Assembly (NCBI GenBank): GCA_911728455.2
Contig: OU452240.1
Location: forward strand, 7,273,352 to 7,337,351
DNA length: 64,000 nt
Direction of reading: 5' to 3'
DNA from: Marthasterias glacialis
Taxonomy: Eukaryota > Echinodermata > Asteroidea > Forcipulatida > Asteriidae
The notes under the pieces were generated by a model that was given only the letters and a program-made list of their open reading frames with translations, was not told the DNA's origin and did no database searches. The first letter of the stretch is position 1. Every line of letters begins with the position of its first letter. Position numbers and translations under genes: made by a program. Below are positions 31,360 to 42,098 of this stretch, piece by piece.

Positions 31360-32455
31360 GCATGTTTAGTTTTATATCAGTCGTAAAAACACCATTAGTT
31401 TATGGCAGGGATTATCGTGTGTGGACGTGTCCAGTAGGTAAATTCATTCAAAACGTCACCCCTAAAACGGGTATAATAGTCCACGTAATTTGAACAGAAA
31501 TTATCGTTCATCCTCTGATTTTGTTCACTAATTGTAAAGTTTAAGGACAAATCTTTAGTTCCTGTAAGTTAAAAAAAAAATCCTCCGTGCATTCTCTAGA
31601 TACTTTGACGTTTTTGACGGTTTGTTTGTACAACATGGTCTGTGCCACCAAAACATTTCCCATCAGTTGATAGACTGGCCCACTTTTACTGTAGGTAATA
31701 TTTATGCTTATAAGAAAGCGTGCACATCTTAAACAGTTGTAACAAGGTCATTCAAGCTAAGTATATATTATTTATCAAGAACCAGCTGATCCTAAACTTG
31801 AAGATTATCACATCAGGGGATTAATGTAGTACCATACAAAGTGATAGCAGCATCAAAGGGTATCAGCTTTACTGTCTACAGCCAAGATATCGTCAATCAA
31901 TATTAAAGGGGCTGTTTCGTCAAGATTGCAGGCCTGTGGCTGTGCATAGAAAGATGAACATTATCCCCCAGACTCTGCACACGCGCGCGCGCTTGCGGTC
32001 AAATCACAAAGGGTGCCCTCTTTGTCAAACTGTGATGTGACCGCAGGTCACAATCATGATACCAAGCCCCTACAAGAATACTGTAACCCGAAGATGCCTG
32101 CTAAGAGAGGGCAATTTATACTAAATTAATTATTGTTATGGGAAACTCTGAATGCTTTTCATTTAGAGATGCTTGCCATGCCATTTATTTGTTTTTTTAG
32201 TTGGGTAAAACCAACTAGTGCTTCTCATCAACTTCTCAATGCATTTCAAACTGGTCAGAAAATAACAGTCTATACCATGATCAAAGATGTGCACATTAAA
32301 TTCTCATACCCTTCACTGTTCCAAACTGTGAGATTACCTGCTCGTTAGTCGTACTTTACTTATATGTACTTTAGAACTCCTTACCTGTATTGTGTTTTTC
32401 ACTATCTTGCAATCTATTCCAGTTCAAGGGAAATACGAACAGATAAAAACCTCAC
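31360..32455. other. No gene recognised
   Basis: Contains a GTCAAATCACAAAGGGTGCC hairpin-like patch near 31990-32055 (TGCGGTCA...TGACCGCA) and short open frames only. Confidence 0.4.
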
Positions 32456-32464
32456 TCCCTTTAA

Positions 32465-32816
32465 AGCGCCAGCTCAAGATTGGTAAACTGACTGTAAATG
32501 CTTCCATTCTTTGCACAAATCAAGATAGATGTAATAAAACCAACCTGTGCAAATGTCAGCTCATTTCGTTGTTTCTTTTGCGATAAAACGGTAAAAATGC
32601 ATTCAGCATGTTTGTACGCAATCCTAATATGCCGAGTTTTTGTCTCATTGAGAGGAAAGCTAATTTAGGATCTTATTTCATTTATTATTTAAAAACACTT
32701 CAGGCAGAAATATTTAAAGGAAAGTTTCCTATCATCATTATCTTCATACCATGTAAGGTATTTGTAAATCTATGAACATTAATGTTTTTCTTCTTACCAA
32801 TGTTGAGCTGGGGCTT
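32465..32816. mobile_element. TTAA MITE M4, copy 1
   Basis: Starts after TTAA (32461-32464) with AGCGCCAGCTCAAGATTGG and ends CCAATGTTGAGCTGGGGC. It matches 36699-37047 over its length, e.g. GTCAGCTCATTTCGTTGTTT and CACTTCAGGCAGAAATATTT. The right TTAA is lost here. Confidence 0.8.
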
Positions 32817-32947
32817 ACGTTTATTTTCCTTGAAGCTTTCACTTTGAGTGGCTGGGCGGTTTTTCATAATAAAAAATGGAAACGTTTTAAAAATTAACCG
32901 GTTATTTTTGTAGTTTTTATTTATACGGCTTTTTTAAGTGGGGTGTT

Positions 32948-33165
32948 TGTGGTGGTAACTGTTGCTATTTTTAGTAATACCGTAATCACCTCAAGAGAGA
33001 TGGGGTTGTGTACTGTTGTTTTCTGGTTGAGCGGTTAATTATTTCACATTTTTTATATAGGCCTATATTATTATATGGTTGGGGGTGGATAGGATGGTAA
33101 CCGCTGCTATAAGTAATACCGTAATTACATCGTGGAGAGTTGGGATTGGCTGCTGCGGGGTTTAT
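32948..33165. repeat. Two diverged ~148-bp tandem units upstream of lectin
   Basis: GGTAACTGTTGCTAT...AGTAATACCGTAAT (about 32955) recurs as GGTAACCGCTGCTAT...AGTAATACCGTAAT (about 33099). Lies 300-500 bp upstream of the lectin start, so it could be in the promoter region. No factor site is claimed. Confidence 0.6.
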
Positions 33166-33450
33166 GCGCCATTAGTATAATGCGCCATTAGAATGTCAGC
33201 TTGTTTACAAAACTGATTATATATTATATGCATGTATGTAAACAATGAAATTGTGACGTATCGTCAGTGTGGACAGCCTAGCTGAAAGAGTCTGCATCAT
33301 TGCAAGATCACGGCGCGTAGACTGATATTGCCACCACACGAGTTACACTGCGAGACAGGAAGACAGACTGCAACTTCAAGAATACGTTTATAACTAGACA
33401 CAGTTCTATCAAACCAAACATTGAGAGAGCTTATTTTTTTTCAAAGGAAA

Positions 33451-34206
33451 ATGACACCTAGCACTACCCCTCAGCATTTTTCTCGAACAGTCATTGTGCT
33501 TGGTGTGGTCATTGCACTGACGTCAGCATGTCCTAATGATTGGAAGGAATGGAATGGCTCTTGCTACATGTTACTGTCCAGCAAGATGAATCGGCTCGAA
33601 GCTGTAAATGCTTGTAACCATTATGGAGTAAATATGATAGTCCCAAATTCCCAAAGTGAATATGAATATCTCTGGGAAGAGATGACCAAATGGATGAAAC
33701 GTAATGGTGCAGTGAATAGAAACGATTTACAACTTTGGATTGGCTGTCAGGATGCTGATAATACGGGGAAGATGCGTTGTCAAGGTGATCAAGATAATTC
33801 GGTTTTTCCAAACTGGAAAGATGGAGAGCCAAACAATCCGAGTGATGAGTGCATTAGAATGAGTGGAGGTTACAACGGGCAGCTGGGAGATTGGGCTTGT
33901 GACAGTACCTTCTTTGTGGCATGTGAAATGAAGATAGAGTTACCTTGTCGCCCAAGAATAGCGCCGTCATCAGCTCTGTACACCCACGTACCTGGGTTGT
34001 GTCTGCTCAACCATCAGATCAAGAGCTATCCAGTTAAGGACCCTATCGGGTGTGGTCTAGCGTGCTGGGCAGACCCTCGTTGCCACTCCTACAATCTCTC
34101 GAAGAAGCTTGATGAAATCATTTGCCAGCTAAATGATGCAACTCGCCTTGAAGCTGACGTCGCTGACATACAATTTATGGAAAAATGCTACTTTTATGAG
34201 CCATAA
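33451..34206 (+). CDS. Secreted C-type lectin with C-terminal PAN/apple-like domain
   Basis: Single-exon frame of 251 residues with ATG at 33451; the frame is open a little upstream but without an ATG. Residues 1-26 form a signal peptide (hydrophobic VIVLGVVIALTSA) followed at once by the lectin domain CPNDWKEWNGSCY. Domain cysteines are at 27, 38, 55, 134, 150 and 158. WIGC is at 96-99. EPN at 126-128 is the mannose-type calcium/sugar motif. The usual WND is WAC (148-150), so one calcium ligand is altered. Residues 166-246 carry eight cysteines (166, 184, 201, 205, 211, 225, 246 and the nearby 158 pair region) in a PAN/apple-like spacing (CGLACWADPRCHSYN). Likely an extracellular carbohydrate-binding protein, perhaps in immunity or adhesion; this is inference. 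A broken relative is at 27463-27975. Confidence 0.85.
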   Translation: MTPSTTPQHFSRTVIVLGVVIALTSACPNDWKEWNGSCYMLLSSKMNRLEAVNACNHYGVNMIVPNSQSEYEYLWEEMTKWMKRNGAVNRNDLQLWIGCQDADNTGKMRCQGDQDNSVFPNWKDGEPNNPSDECIRMSGGYNGQLGDWACDSTFFVACEMKIELPCRPRIAPSSALYTHVPGLCLLNHQIKSYPVKDPIGCGLACWADPRCHSYNLSKKLDEIICQLNDATRLEADVADIQFMEKCYFYEP

Positions 34207-34832
34207 ACTGTAAAGATGTCGACACAAGATCGGTTTACTTTCAAGGAGTGGACTGGTTAGGTGATTGGGCGGTAAAATTAACATTATTGAACGTAGCATG
34301 ACTAGCAAGATCGTACAAAGTACAATATAAACATACACTACAGTAACTCCCAAATTTAACTGGTTTCGCGCGTATTAAGAAGGAAAAAACAGGTTACGTG
34401 ACGTGCATGTGCATTTACTGCTTGCAAAATTTTGAACTGATACTTAACACACCTTCTCATTCAGCTAGTTGTTTTTCCCTCCGTTTAAAAATCTTATTAC
34501 TGGACCAAATTAACATGTAAGTATTCGCAATTGTCCATGACTAAATACCAAAAGTGGCCATTATATTCAATTCAATTTAATTCAATAACTTTATTAAATC
34601 CCGTGAGGGTAATTAAAAGCTCGCATACAGTACAAAAAAAAATAAAAACATAAATAACAATATTATACAATACAAAAAGCAGATAATATTGATAAAAACA
34701 TAAAGCTGCACAGTTAAATGAAGTAAAACCCGAGACATCTTAAAAGAGTAAAAAAAAGTTACTAAGTGTATGTTAAATTCAAATTATAATTCTCGTTTGA
34801 ACCCAAGATTATATTCACATTTTGGACCCAGT
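34207..34832. other. Lectin downstream region; AT-rich, possible retroelement tail
   Basis: TTCAATTCAATTTAATTCAATAAC-type sequence (34564-34590) resembles an inverted 3' tail of a non-LTR element, followed by A-rich sequence. No gene seen. Confidence 0.4.
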
Positions 34833-34954
34833 TTATTAATAATAAGGGAATAGAGGAGTTGTGACCGAGGTCTTGAACGGCCGTTTAAAACCGGCAGGGT
34901 CGTGGCCGTGTGATAAAGGACCGAGCCGAAGGCGAGGTTTTCAAACGATCGTTT
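34833..34954. mobile_element. Hairpin MITE M1, copy 2 (partial)
   Basis: AAGGGAATAGAGGAGTTGTG ACCGAGGTCTTGAACGGCC and GTCGTGGCCGTGTGATAAAGG match 8830-8925. The right arm is cut by the TTAA element that starts at 34957. Confidence 0.75.
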
Positions 34955-34956
34955 AA

Positions 34957-35397
34957 AGGGCCCATGAAGAGGTTTTTTGTCACGGAACATTTTTGTGGCT
35001 TAATATGTGGTTTGAAATTAACAAAACATAGTATTGACTTTTTTGATGTGTCTGTTATGTGTAAATACACTTTAATTGAGCCCCGAAAATGTGTGCCATC
35101 TGATTGCGCAATGATCCATGACGTAGGCTGTGGTAAAACATTTCAAAGACGGCTCTGGTGCCGAGTGGTCAACAATGCATTGTATGTTATTGTCACACAC
35201 ATGGCCCTGGTCAGCCGTTCCACTGTCTACGTCACAGATGAGGAAGGGTGGGCGGAGCACGGCAACCCCCTAATTTTAGAAATCGTTATTTCTACGATTA
35301 ATACGCATGTAAAAAATGTGAAAAAAAGTAAAGATATACTATAATAGGCATACTTTTTTTTTAACCAATAAAAAAAAAATAATAATTCATGGGACCT
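34957..35397. mobile_element. TTAA-flanked MITE M5 nested in M1
   Basis: TTAA at 34953-34956 and 35398-35401. Ends AGGGCCCATGAA and TTCATGGGACCT. The inside includes a 144-codon frame (34910-35344) that starts outside the element and shows no known domain, so it is not called. Confidence 0.75.
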
Positions 35398-35401
35398 TTA
35401 A

Positions 35402-35560
35402 AGCCCCATGCAGCTCAACATTGTTAAGAAGAAAAACATGATTGTTCTCAGATTTATATTTACCTTACATGGCATAAAGATGATGGTGGGAGAAAACTTT
35501 ACTTGAAATATTTCTGCTGTAAGTGTTATCGCTTTGAAATAATAAATGAAGTAAGATCCT
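35402..35560 (-). mobile_element. TTAA MITE M4, truncated inverted copy
   Basis: AGCCCCATGCAGCTCAACA, then sequence that is the inverse of the right half of 36699-37047 (AAATATTTCTGCTGTAAGTG). It shares the TTAA at 35398-35401 with the previous element. Confidence 0.65.
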
Positions 35561-36694
35561 GTAGGAATATGTTAAAATACATAAAAACAAAAAGACACAA
35601 AAAACAATCAAACACTTAATTAAAATTGAGTCATTAAGAGAGAAAAAAAACCACTAAAAATAAAAAGAGTCAAAATGGTAAAGAATCAGATACATGAACA
35701 AACAATCTAGTGTTATATTACTATAAACATAAATTCATAAATATAAGCATGCCTACAAGTGTACATGTATTAAATAAAATGCGATAAGGTTATGTAATTA
35801 TACAAAACTTGTAAAAAGGAAAATAGAAATACAGTTACACTCTCTAGAATTATGTGTAGAAATTAAAATGTATTTATATTTGTACATTATTTAAAAAAAA
35901 AACAAGAAAAACATATATTTAAAATAAATGGCTAAATTACATTCTTTGGATACCGGTTATGGTTTTCAAATCCTTGATTGTTTGTGCAGTTTGTGATTCG
36001 ATGGGCAGAAAGTTCCATTTCAAAATTCATATTATGAGAGTCTGGGTAACGGACCCTGGCTCGGTCACTGTATCCGTGCGGGGTTTTAGTGAGCCAACAA
36101 CCCATTACGTTGGTTCGGGGAATTCGGGGCAGACCGGCCTTTCAACAGAATTTACCGCTGGGAATATTCGCGGTTGGGATTCCATCAGAAGATTCTCAGT
36201 ATCATATTTTATAATAATTTTTCCATAACAAAAGTATTAAGCAAAATACAAAGGTTAGGAAATAGTACATTTTAAAACTTGTTGCCATATAATAGTCCAT
36301 TCAAATGTAATGACGCCATAATTTTAATATTAATGTTAATCCACTTGTGTTAATGTAAAAGCACAATTACGATGAAATGCCGAACCCATTAGCTGTTCGG
36401 CTTGTATGCCGAACGCCTATCAACAGGCGAGCTGAACTTAATGGACTCATTCTTTGAACAGAAGAATGCTTCATTGTGCCAAAATGTGCGATGATAAATA
36501 AAGTGATGGATGGTTATACACGTACGTGCTCAAAATCATTAACCATTATTATAATTCCCTAACATGGTTAAATTGGACTGAACAAAGCAAGCCTATACTG
36601 TTATCATGTATGAGGCATATACAGTATACCATTCACTTTTAATCATTATTTGCAAGACGTTACAGTACAATAAGAATTATTGGCAGCACTTTCT
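35561..36694. other. A-rich and unassigned sequence
   Basis: A-rich tracts (35580-35930) and short frames. Nothing recognisable. Confidence 0.4.
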
Positions 36695-36698
36695 TTAA

Positions 36699-37047
36699 AG
36701 CCCCAGCTCAACAATGGTAAACAGAGTGTAAATGCTTCAATATTCTTTGCACAAATCAAGATTGCAATAAAACCAAAATGTAAAATGTCAGCTCATTTCG
36801 TTGTTTCGTTTGCGATAAAACGGTAAAAATCCATTCAGCATTTTTGAATGCATTCCTATAGGCAGAGTTTCGTCTCACTGAGACGAAAACTAATTTTGGA
36901 TCTTATTTCATTTATTATTTAAAAACGATAACACTTCAGGCAGAAATATTTAAAGGGACGTTTTCTACTATCAGTAATTTTATACCATAAGGTACATGTA
37001 AATCTGTGAACATGTGTTTTTCTTTTTACCGATGTTGAGCCGGGGGT
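36699..37047. mobile_element. TTAA-flanked MITE M4, complete copy
   Basis: TTAA at 36695-36698 and 37048-37051. Ends AGCCCCAGCTCAACAATGG and CGATGTTGAGCCGGGGGT. 349 bp, no coding. Confidence 0.85.
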
Positions 37048-37376
37048 TTAATGGTTATAAATAAATTTTACAAAAATTGTTGCTGTAAATATATAGACAT
37101 TTAAAACAAAACCTCTATTTTGGATCTGCCTTATCATAGAATTTAATAATCAATAATTAAAAACTGTCATTATGAGCTAACAAACGTCATAACAATACAG
37201 ATCAAGTGAGTCGATTAAAAGATATCAAATGAAAACTTTTTTTTTTCTCCTTTTCTTGAAAGGTAGGGGGCTAAAACTGTTTTACTTATTACTCTCACGC
37301 CCTTTTAACTATCCCACTGCACTCTTCGGTTGATTCCTGATCTTATAACTCCTCTTTCTTTGATTCTATATCGTCG

Positions 37377-37583
37377 AGTGCCCGGCAGAAGGTCGTAAGG
37401 AGATTTTTTTTTTTTTTTTTTTTGCAATTTGCTTACATGATTCAGAATTGTATTTTTTCTTCTTTTGCTTCTTTTAAACTCCGTACATTGATTGAGAAAC
37501 AGTCAAAATCTAAAACTTTATTTACTCGTAAAGTACAATAATGTGTGTGCGCGCGCACTTACGACCTTCTGCCGGGCACGCGA
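37377..37583. repeat. Hairpin MITE with 19-nt perfect arms
   Basis: TGCCCGGCAGAAGGTCGTAA (37379) against TTACGACCTTCTGCCGGGCA (about 37559-37578), with a T-run and AT-rich sequence between. Confidence 0.75.
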
Positions 37584-37633
37584 AGATATGTTGATTGGCC
37601 GAACGTGCGTCAGGTGGTGTTGTGTATTTTTAA

Positions 37634-37803
37634 GGCTGGTTTATAGTCGGTCGCGCGATGGTCGCACGACGGTAAAATTGACGCACGACGCAGTTTATAG
37701 TCGCCGCTGACGCCTCAGCGACCATAGACTGCAATGAAAAGGCTCAGCGTCTAGCGATCACAGCGTCGGGCGACTATCATCGCGCGACCAACTATAAACC
37801 AGC
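37634..37803. repeat. Hairpin MITE, GCTGGTTTATAGT tips
   Basis: GCTGGTTTATAGTCGGTCGC at left and GCGCGACCAACTATAAACC plus AGC at right. Inner direct blocks TTTATAGTCG. No frame. Confidence 0.75.
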
Positions 37804-38046
37804 ATTTACTATTGCAACGCACACCAACCAAAAGAACTATTAAACGGTACTATCCAACGATAGCCTAGCAACCGATGTACTATCGATTGGATACCCTGGT
37901 ACCCCGACTGCATTGACTTCAAGCGTTGATTTAAATGAGCTGTGTGACAACCTCGAACCCGGTGAAACAATAAAATAATACGTGCATTTGAAATACGATA
38001 TGAGAACGAAGGCAATAATATTAGTCTGGTACCCGGTACCAATAAA

Positions 38047-38123
38047 ATAAAATCTGACAGGAAATCTTGACAAAAAGAAAGAGGGCCTCTTTCTTTTTGT
38101 CAAGATTTCCTGTCAGATTTTAT
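38047..38123. repeat. Perfect 38-bp inverted repeat with 1-nt centre
   Basis: Left arm 38047-38084, centre G at 38085, right arm 38086-38123. Begins ATAAAATCTGACAGGAAATC. No mismatch seen by eye. Confidence 0.9.
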
Positions 38124-38204
38124 ACAGTTTTTGAAGGTTGATTACTACATATGTACAGTTGTTTAACGAATATTACCACAAAAATGGGTGACATTGAGGT
38201 GTAT

Positions 38205-38346
38205 AAACAAATATTGACTGCTTCGAGTGACGTAGTAAAACGAGTCACTCTCTCCTGGGGCCGCCTATCTTCCCTCGGCTCGGCCTCGGGGACCACCTCG
38301 AGTGACTCGTTTTACTACGTCACTCGAAGCAGGCAATATTTATATA
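38205..38346. repeat. Long hairpin, MITE-like
   Basis: GACTGCTTCGAGTGACGTAG and AAAACGAGTCACTC pair with GAGTGACTCGTTTT and CTACGTCACTCGAAGCAG. The loop is GC-rich and itself partly self-complementary. Confidence 0.8.
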
Positions 38347-39757
38347 CTATTATTCACATGCCATTTTGGGACAATGGAAAAAAATATGAAAAACGAGCTA
38401 CCGTTACATCATTTTATGCCACTTATATCATATCATATTATTTTACCCAAATTAATGTACAACGCTCACAGTTTTGTTATTAAAAATAATAATAATTATA
38501 AAATTAAAAACAAATAACAAATTTAAAATAAAAAGTTCAAGGTGATTTCTGTTGCCAGGAACGTCGATGTTCCAATCGTTTATTAATCAAATGGTTTCCC
38601 ATATCATGGTCAATTACCAAATTTTCGATATGCCATCACCTTTTGTAGTTGGCGGAATTGTTTAGCCAAAGTTTTTCTACAGTATTTATCGCGCAAACGA
38701 TCTTTGGTTTTACTTCCACGCGCAGCCATTTTGCGTTTCATGTTTCCACACAGTGTCCCATCTTGCTTTTATAGTATCTTTGGAATAGGCATAATATAGA
38801 CAGTGGCGTAAATTTGTTGTGAAAAGTGGGAGTGGGGGTGGTAATGCAAAAAAAAAAGGAATATTGCTGATATCACGAGCAAAGGGGGCATGGGGAATGT
38901 TACATGTAAGTCCACAGCAGATGTTCAATTGCATCATGGATGCCCTCTGTTTTGTTAATGTTCTAAGTAGTTTATTCAAAGCAATCACGCCAAAACAAAA
39001 AGACCGGAAAGGGTGAAATATCGCCTGGACGGCAAACGTGACATTCAATACGCTCATTTACAACTAGTATAAATATGAGCAGCGCTAGCACTGCACGGGC
39101 GTATCCATCCCTCCAAAAGCGATATTTATTTTCAGCGAAGTGGTGTGTATTTACTCACTGTTTGCACGTACATGTATAATATACAGGAGGGCGTGTACGG
39201 GCGTATGTAGACGTGGATGTTGTCTTGATAGGGATTTGTATAAATGTTTTATTCATTTACTATTAAAGTTATCGGAGGCTTTTTCAGTGAAAACCACACA
39301 CATACGGTCGCTGTCAAAACACTAGCCTACACGTACAGTACAGTGCATGCACAACAACATTAAAGCCACTCGTTGGGCGAATCCATTCTTTTGGCACGTT
39401 TAATTTTAAAACTACAAATATCGATTTGTGAAAACGAATTTTGTTCATTCTTTCAAATAATAAGGAACACTATTTGTTCTTTCCATTCATGGAAAAAACT
39501 CCGGGCTGTGACGAATAGTTTACTAGATGAACATTTTGGCAGTGTTGAGGTGTCTACATTGTATCACTCGCGCCGCTGCTCGCCATGTAGTTAATTGCAG
39601 ACGCTGTAATTATTGTGTTGTCGTTGCTGCTTTTTCTCCTCTTTTTCTTTCAAGGTGAATTTAATAGTCTATGGCCTTGTTTTCAAAAACATAAGTTATC
39701 ATACATTCATGGAAATTGAAATTAGTATCAAAAACGTTTAATTAAAAAATTCCCAGC
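38347..39757. other. No gene recognised
   Basis: Short frames on both strands; none resembles a known protein. GTATTCACGCGC-like elements are absent. Nothing else seen. Confidence 0.4.
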
Positions 39758-40341
39758 GGAATTTCAAATCGACAAAAAATTAAAGAATCTCACAGTCTTT
39801 TCTTTGAATGATTTCAGCCTCCATTACTGTGAAATTCTTGAGTTGAAAAGTGTGTGATCGTGGTCTTCTGGCCCGAAGGTTCGTCGTGCAACTAGTACTA
39901 CCTCATTGTGGACATAGTTCCTTGTAGAATTTCCAAGATTTGCTGGAACTGTCTATAGGCCTACTGGCTTTAATCACCCACTCGAAGGTCTCTGGTACAC
40001 AAAGTCTGTAATATTTTCACAGATTTCGAGAAAGAAAAGCCTCGATAGAATATACAAATGCAACAATCATCATGTACCGTACCGCACTTTCCTATAGATC
40101 TTATGCATTGACGTCATCACGCCGCCATCTTACAGGTAAATCGATGATGAAACAATGGAAACGCAGAGGTTTGTATGCGCGGCGCACAGGATTGGCCAAT
40201 GAACAACCTCATTTTGACCTCTAGGCGAGGGCGCCCTACTCACATGACGTCATGTGCATAAAGTCTATTGAGGACGTCGTGTTTTTTTAAAGTTTAATAC
40301 CCATTACAGGTCACGTGACTTGGGTCGCGCAATCGGTCTTT
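39758..40341. mobile_element. T1 transposon, copy f, left end missing
   Basis: Right terminus GGTCGCGCAATCGGTCTT at about 40324-40341 and internal T1 blocks (GAATGATTTCAGCC, TTCGAGAAAGAAAAGCCTCG). It contains a nested element at 40095-40267. Confidence 0.75.
40095..40267. mobile_element. MITE M6 nested in T1 copy f
   Basis: TAGATCTTATGCATTGACGTCAT at left against ATGACGTCATGTGCATAAAG and TCTA at right. Other T1 copies read CACTTTCCTATGGAGGACGTCG through this point, so the empty site is known. Confidence 0.75.
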
Positions 40342-40512
40342 TATTGTAGTAGTATGATGAACACACCGTGAATTGCACCACCACACATTCCAATTTTCCA
40401 TCCTTGTGGAGAAATGTATTGTTCTTTCCTTTGGCCCTGTACTTAACATCCTCCCATAGACAAAATTCCTTATATCTATCCACATGTACATGTACATGCA
40501 TCTGTGTACCAT
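40294..40512 (-). pseudogene. Possible MATH-like exon remnant
   Basis: The minus-strand frame ends ...RYKEFCLWEDVKYRAKG and CVVVQFTV, faintly like the end of a TRAF/MATH domain. No splice partner, no start. The 3' part overlaps the T1 terminus. Weak. Confidence 0.2.
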
Positions 40513-41414
40513 TTACTGTAGGGGCCAAAGTCCTTGTCTGTTGTCAAAGCTACGAGCCTGTGATTGACCATCAAATAAAATGAGCCGCCTACATCATATC
40601 TTGCATACAAAAAAATCGTTGGAAATTCAACGGGAAAATAAAGAAACACAGAAGCTTTCGTTTACAAACTCTTCAAGGCTGTCGTTCTAACGGACTCCGT
40701 GCGTGTGGTTGCGCGTGTGCGCGAGTGCATCGTCCTGGCCGCGCCTGACGGACTCCGTGGGGAAAGGCTTAACCCCCCCCCCCCCAACCCCAACCCACCC
40801 CCCACCAATTGAAAACAAAAAAGAGCTCTCCCATTATTATCGATAGAGGTCGCACTTTGAGGAATACAAAGAATTTCTAGAAACCACTCTCTACTATACG
40901 CACATAAAGCATTACATGTACACATGCAGTGTAGAAACTCACGTGTTACATTTACAGCGCTGTCGCAACACACAATACATACATTAGAAACTGTGTATTT
41001 CGGCAGTGAACGTAAAGAAACCAAGAGTTAAAGGTAAGACAAAGGTCGCCGTCCTTACTTTGCAGACAAAGGGATATATATATATATTTTTTTAGAAAAA
41101 CTGGAATCTTTTGATTGAAATGCTTACATACATTATTAATTATAATTGATTGCAGGCATTATTGCATTGAAAAATTCACGTTTTGTTCGGGCCTCCTCTG
41201 GGTAACGTGTCTGTATTCGCTGCGTTGCCACTGCTGGGTAAGGCAAGAAAGAGGAAAGTAAGTCAAGTGTGTTCAGTTTGAGTTACTGCGTTGTTAGAGT
41301 GTTGTTAATGTTTTAATATTATGTACATCAGTGTTATGTAAATTTTGGACCCTTTGGCCTTAAAGGAAACTCAACTAGTTTTTTTTTAATTGTATCAAAG
41401 TTAGCCCAATAACT
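40513..41414. other. No gene recognised; poly-C and CA-type tracts
   Basis: A C/A-rich tract at 40770-40806. Short frames only. Confidence 0.4.
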
Positions 41415-41750
41415 CCCATAAATAGTGTCAATACGCTGGACTACCTCCACTTCTTGGCCCTACGAACGTTGTTGCCCAAATTCAGACATCAACTTTCGAA
41501 TCGAAACTTACATTTTTAGGGCAAAATTTTTCCATCGATGATCTCTTCATCAATGCGCGAGAGTCTCAAGTACATTTAAATCTGAGGACTTATTTGGGTG
41601 GAATTTTATGACAAATCTCAGAGTTGATAAGGACAAATTTTGCCCCCAAAATGTAAGTTTCGATGAGAAAGTTGATGTCTGAATTTGGGCAATAGCGTTC
41701 GTAGGGCCAAGAAGCGGAGGTAGTCCAGCATATTGGCACTATTTATGGGG
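41415..41750. mobile_element. Foldback MITE M7, ~50-bp arms
   Basis: ATAAATAGTGTCAATACGCTGGA...CTTGGCCCTACGAACG pairs with CGTTCGTAGGGCCAAG...CAGCATATTGGCACTATTTAT; further in, AACTTACATTTTAGGGCA-like and its inverse also pair. 336 bp. The ORF at 42136-42456 includes a segment resembling its inner part, so that ORF is unlikely to be a gene. Confidence 0.8.
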
Positions 41751-41815
41751 CTACATCAAAGTATGCTCTAAAGTCTAATTTAGCCCTAGTAGGCCTAAGT
41801 GAGTTACTGGGGCGC

Positions 41816-41872
41816 TGTACTCCTTTTTTTTGAGATTTTGACGTTAAAAAAGGAGTACAGCACCCCAGTTAC
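41816..41872. repeat. Short hairpin element
   Basis: CTGGGGCGCTGTACTCCTTTTTT pairs with AAAAAAGGAGTACAGCACCCCAG across a ~13-nt loop. Confidence 0.8.
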
Positions 41873-42030
41873 TGGGTCTACTACAAAATACTAGCTCTAC
41901 TTATTGTAGTACGTGCTCACAAGTTTCATACATGATTTACCGACTGTAGCACAGGTAATTGACAGGTTAAGTCAAAGATAAGAAAAATGGGTCAGGCCTA
42001 ACCCCAGCTCAGGCATATATAGTCTATTGT

Positions 42031-42098
42031 ATGACTATTATGAGGTTGTTACCCTATTGTCGAGTGGAGACAATACCATAACAACCTCATATCATACA
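42031..42098. repeat. Short hairpin
   Basis: TATGAGGTTGTTA and TAACAACCTCATA pair, with a partly self-complementary loop (TATTGTC/GACAATA). Confidence 0.75.

Noticed and set aside
33421-33450. Upstream extension of the lectin frame
   Set aside because: Begins with TTG, not ATG; the ATG at 33451 gives a proper signal peptide.
34910-35344. 144-codon plus frame
   Set aside because: Crosses the border between two nested MITEs.
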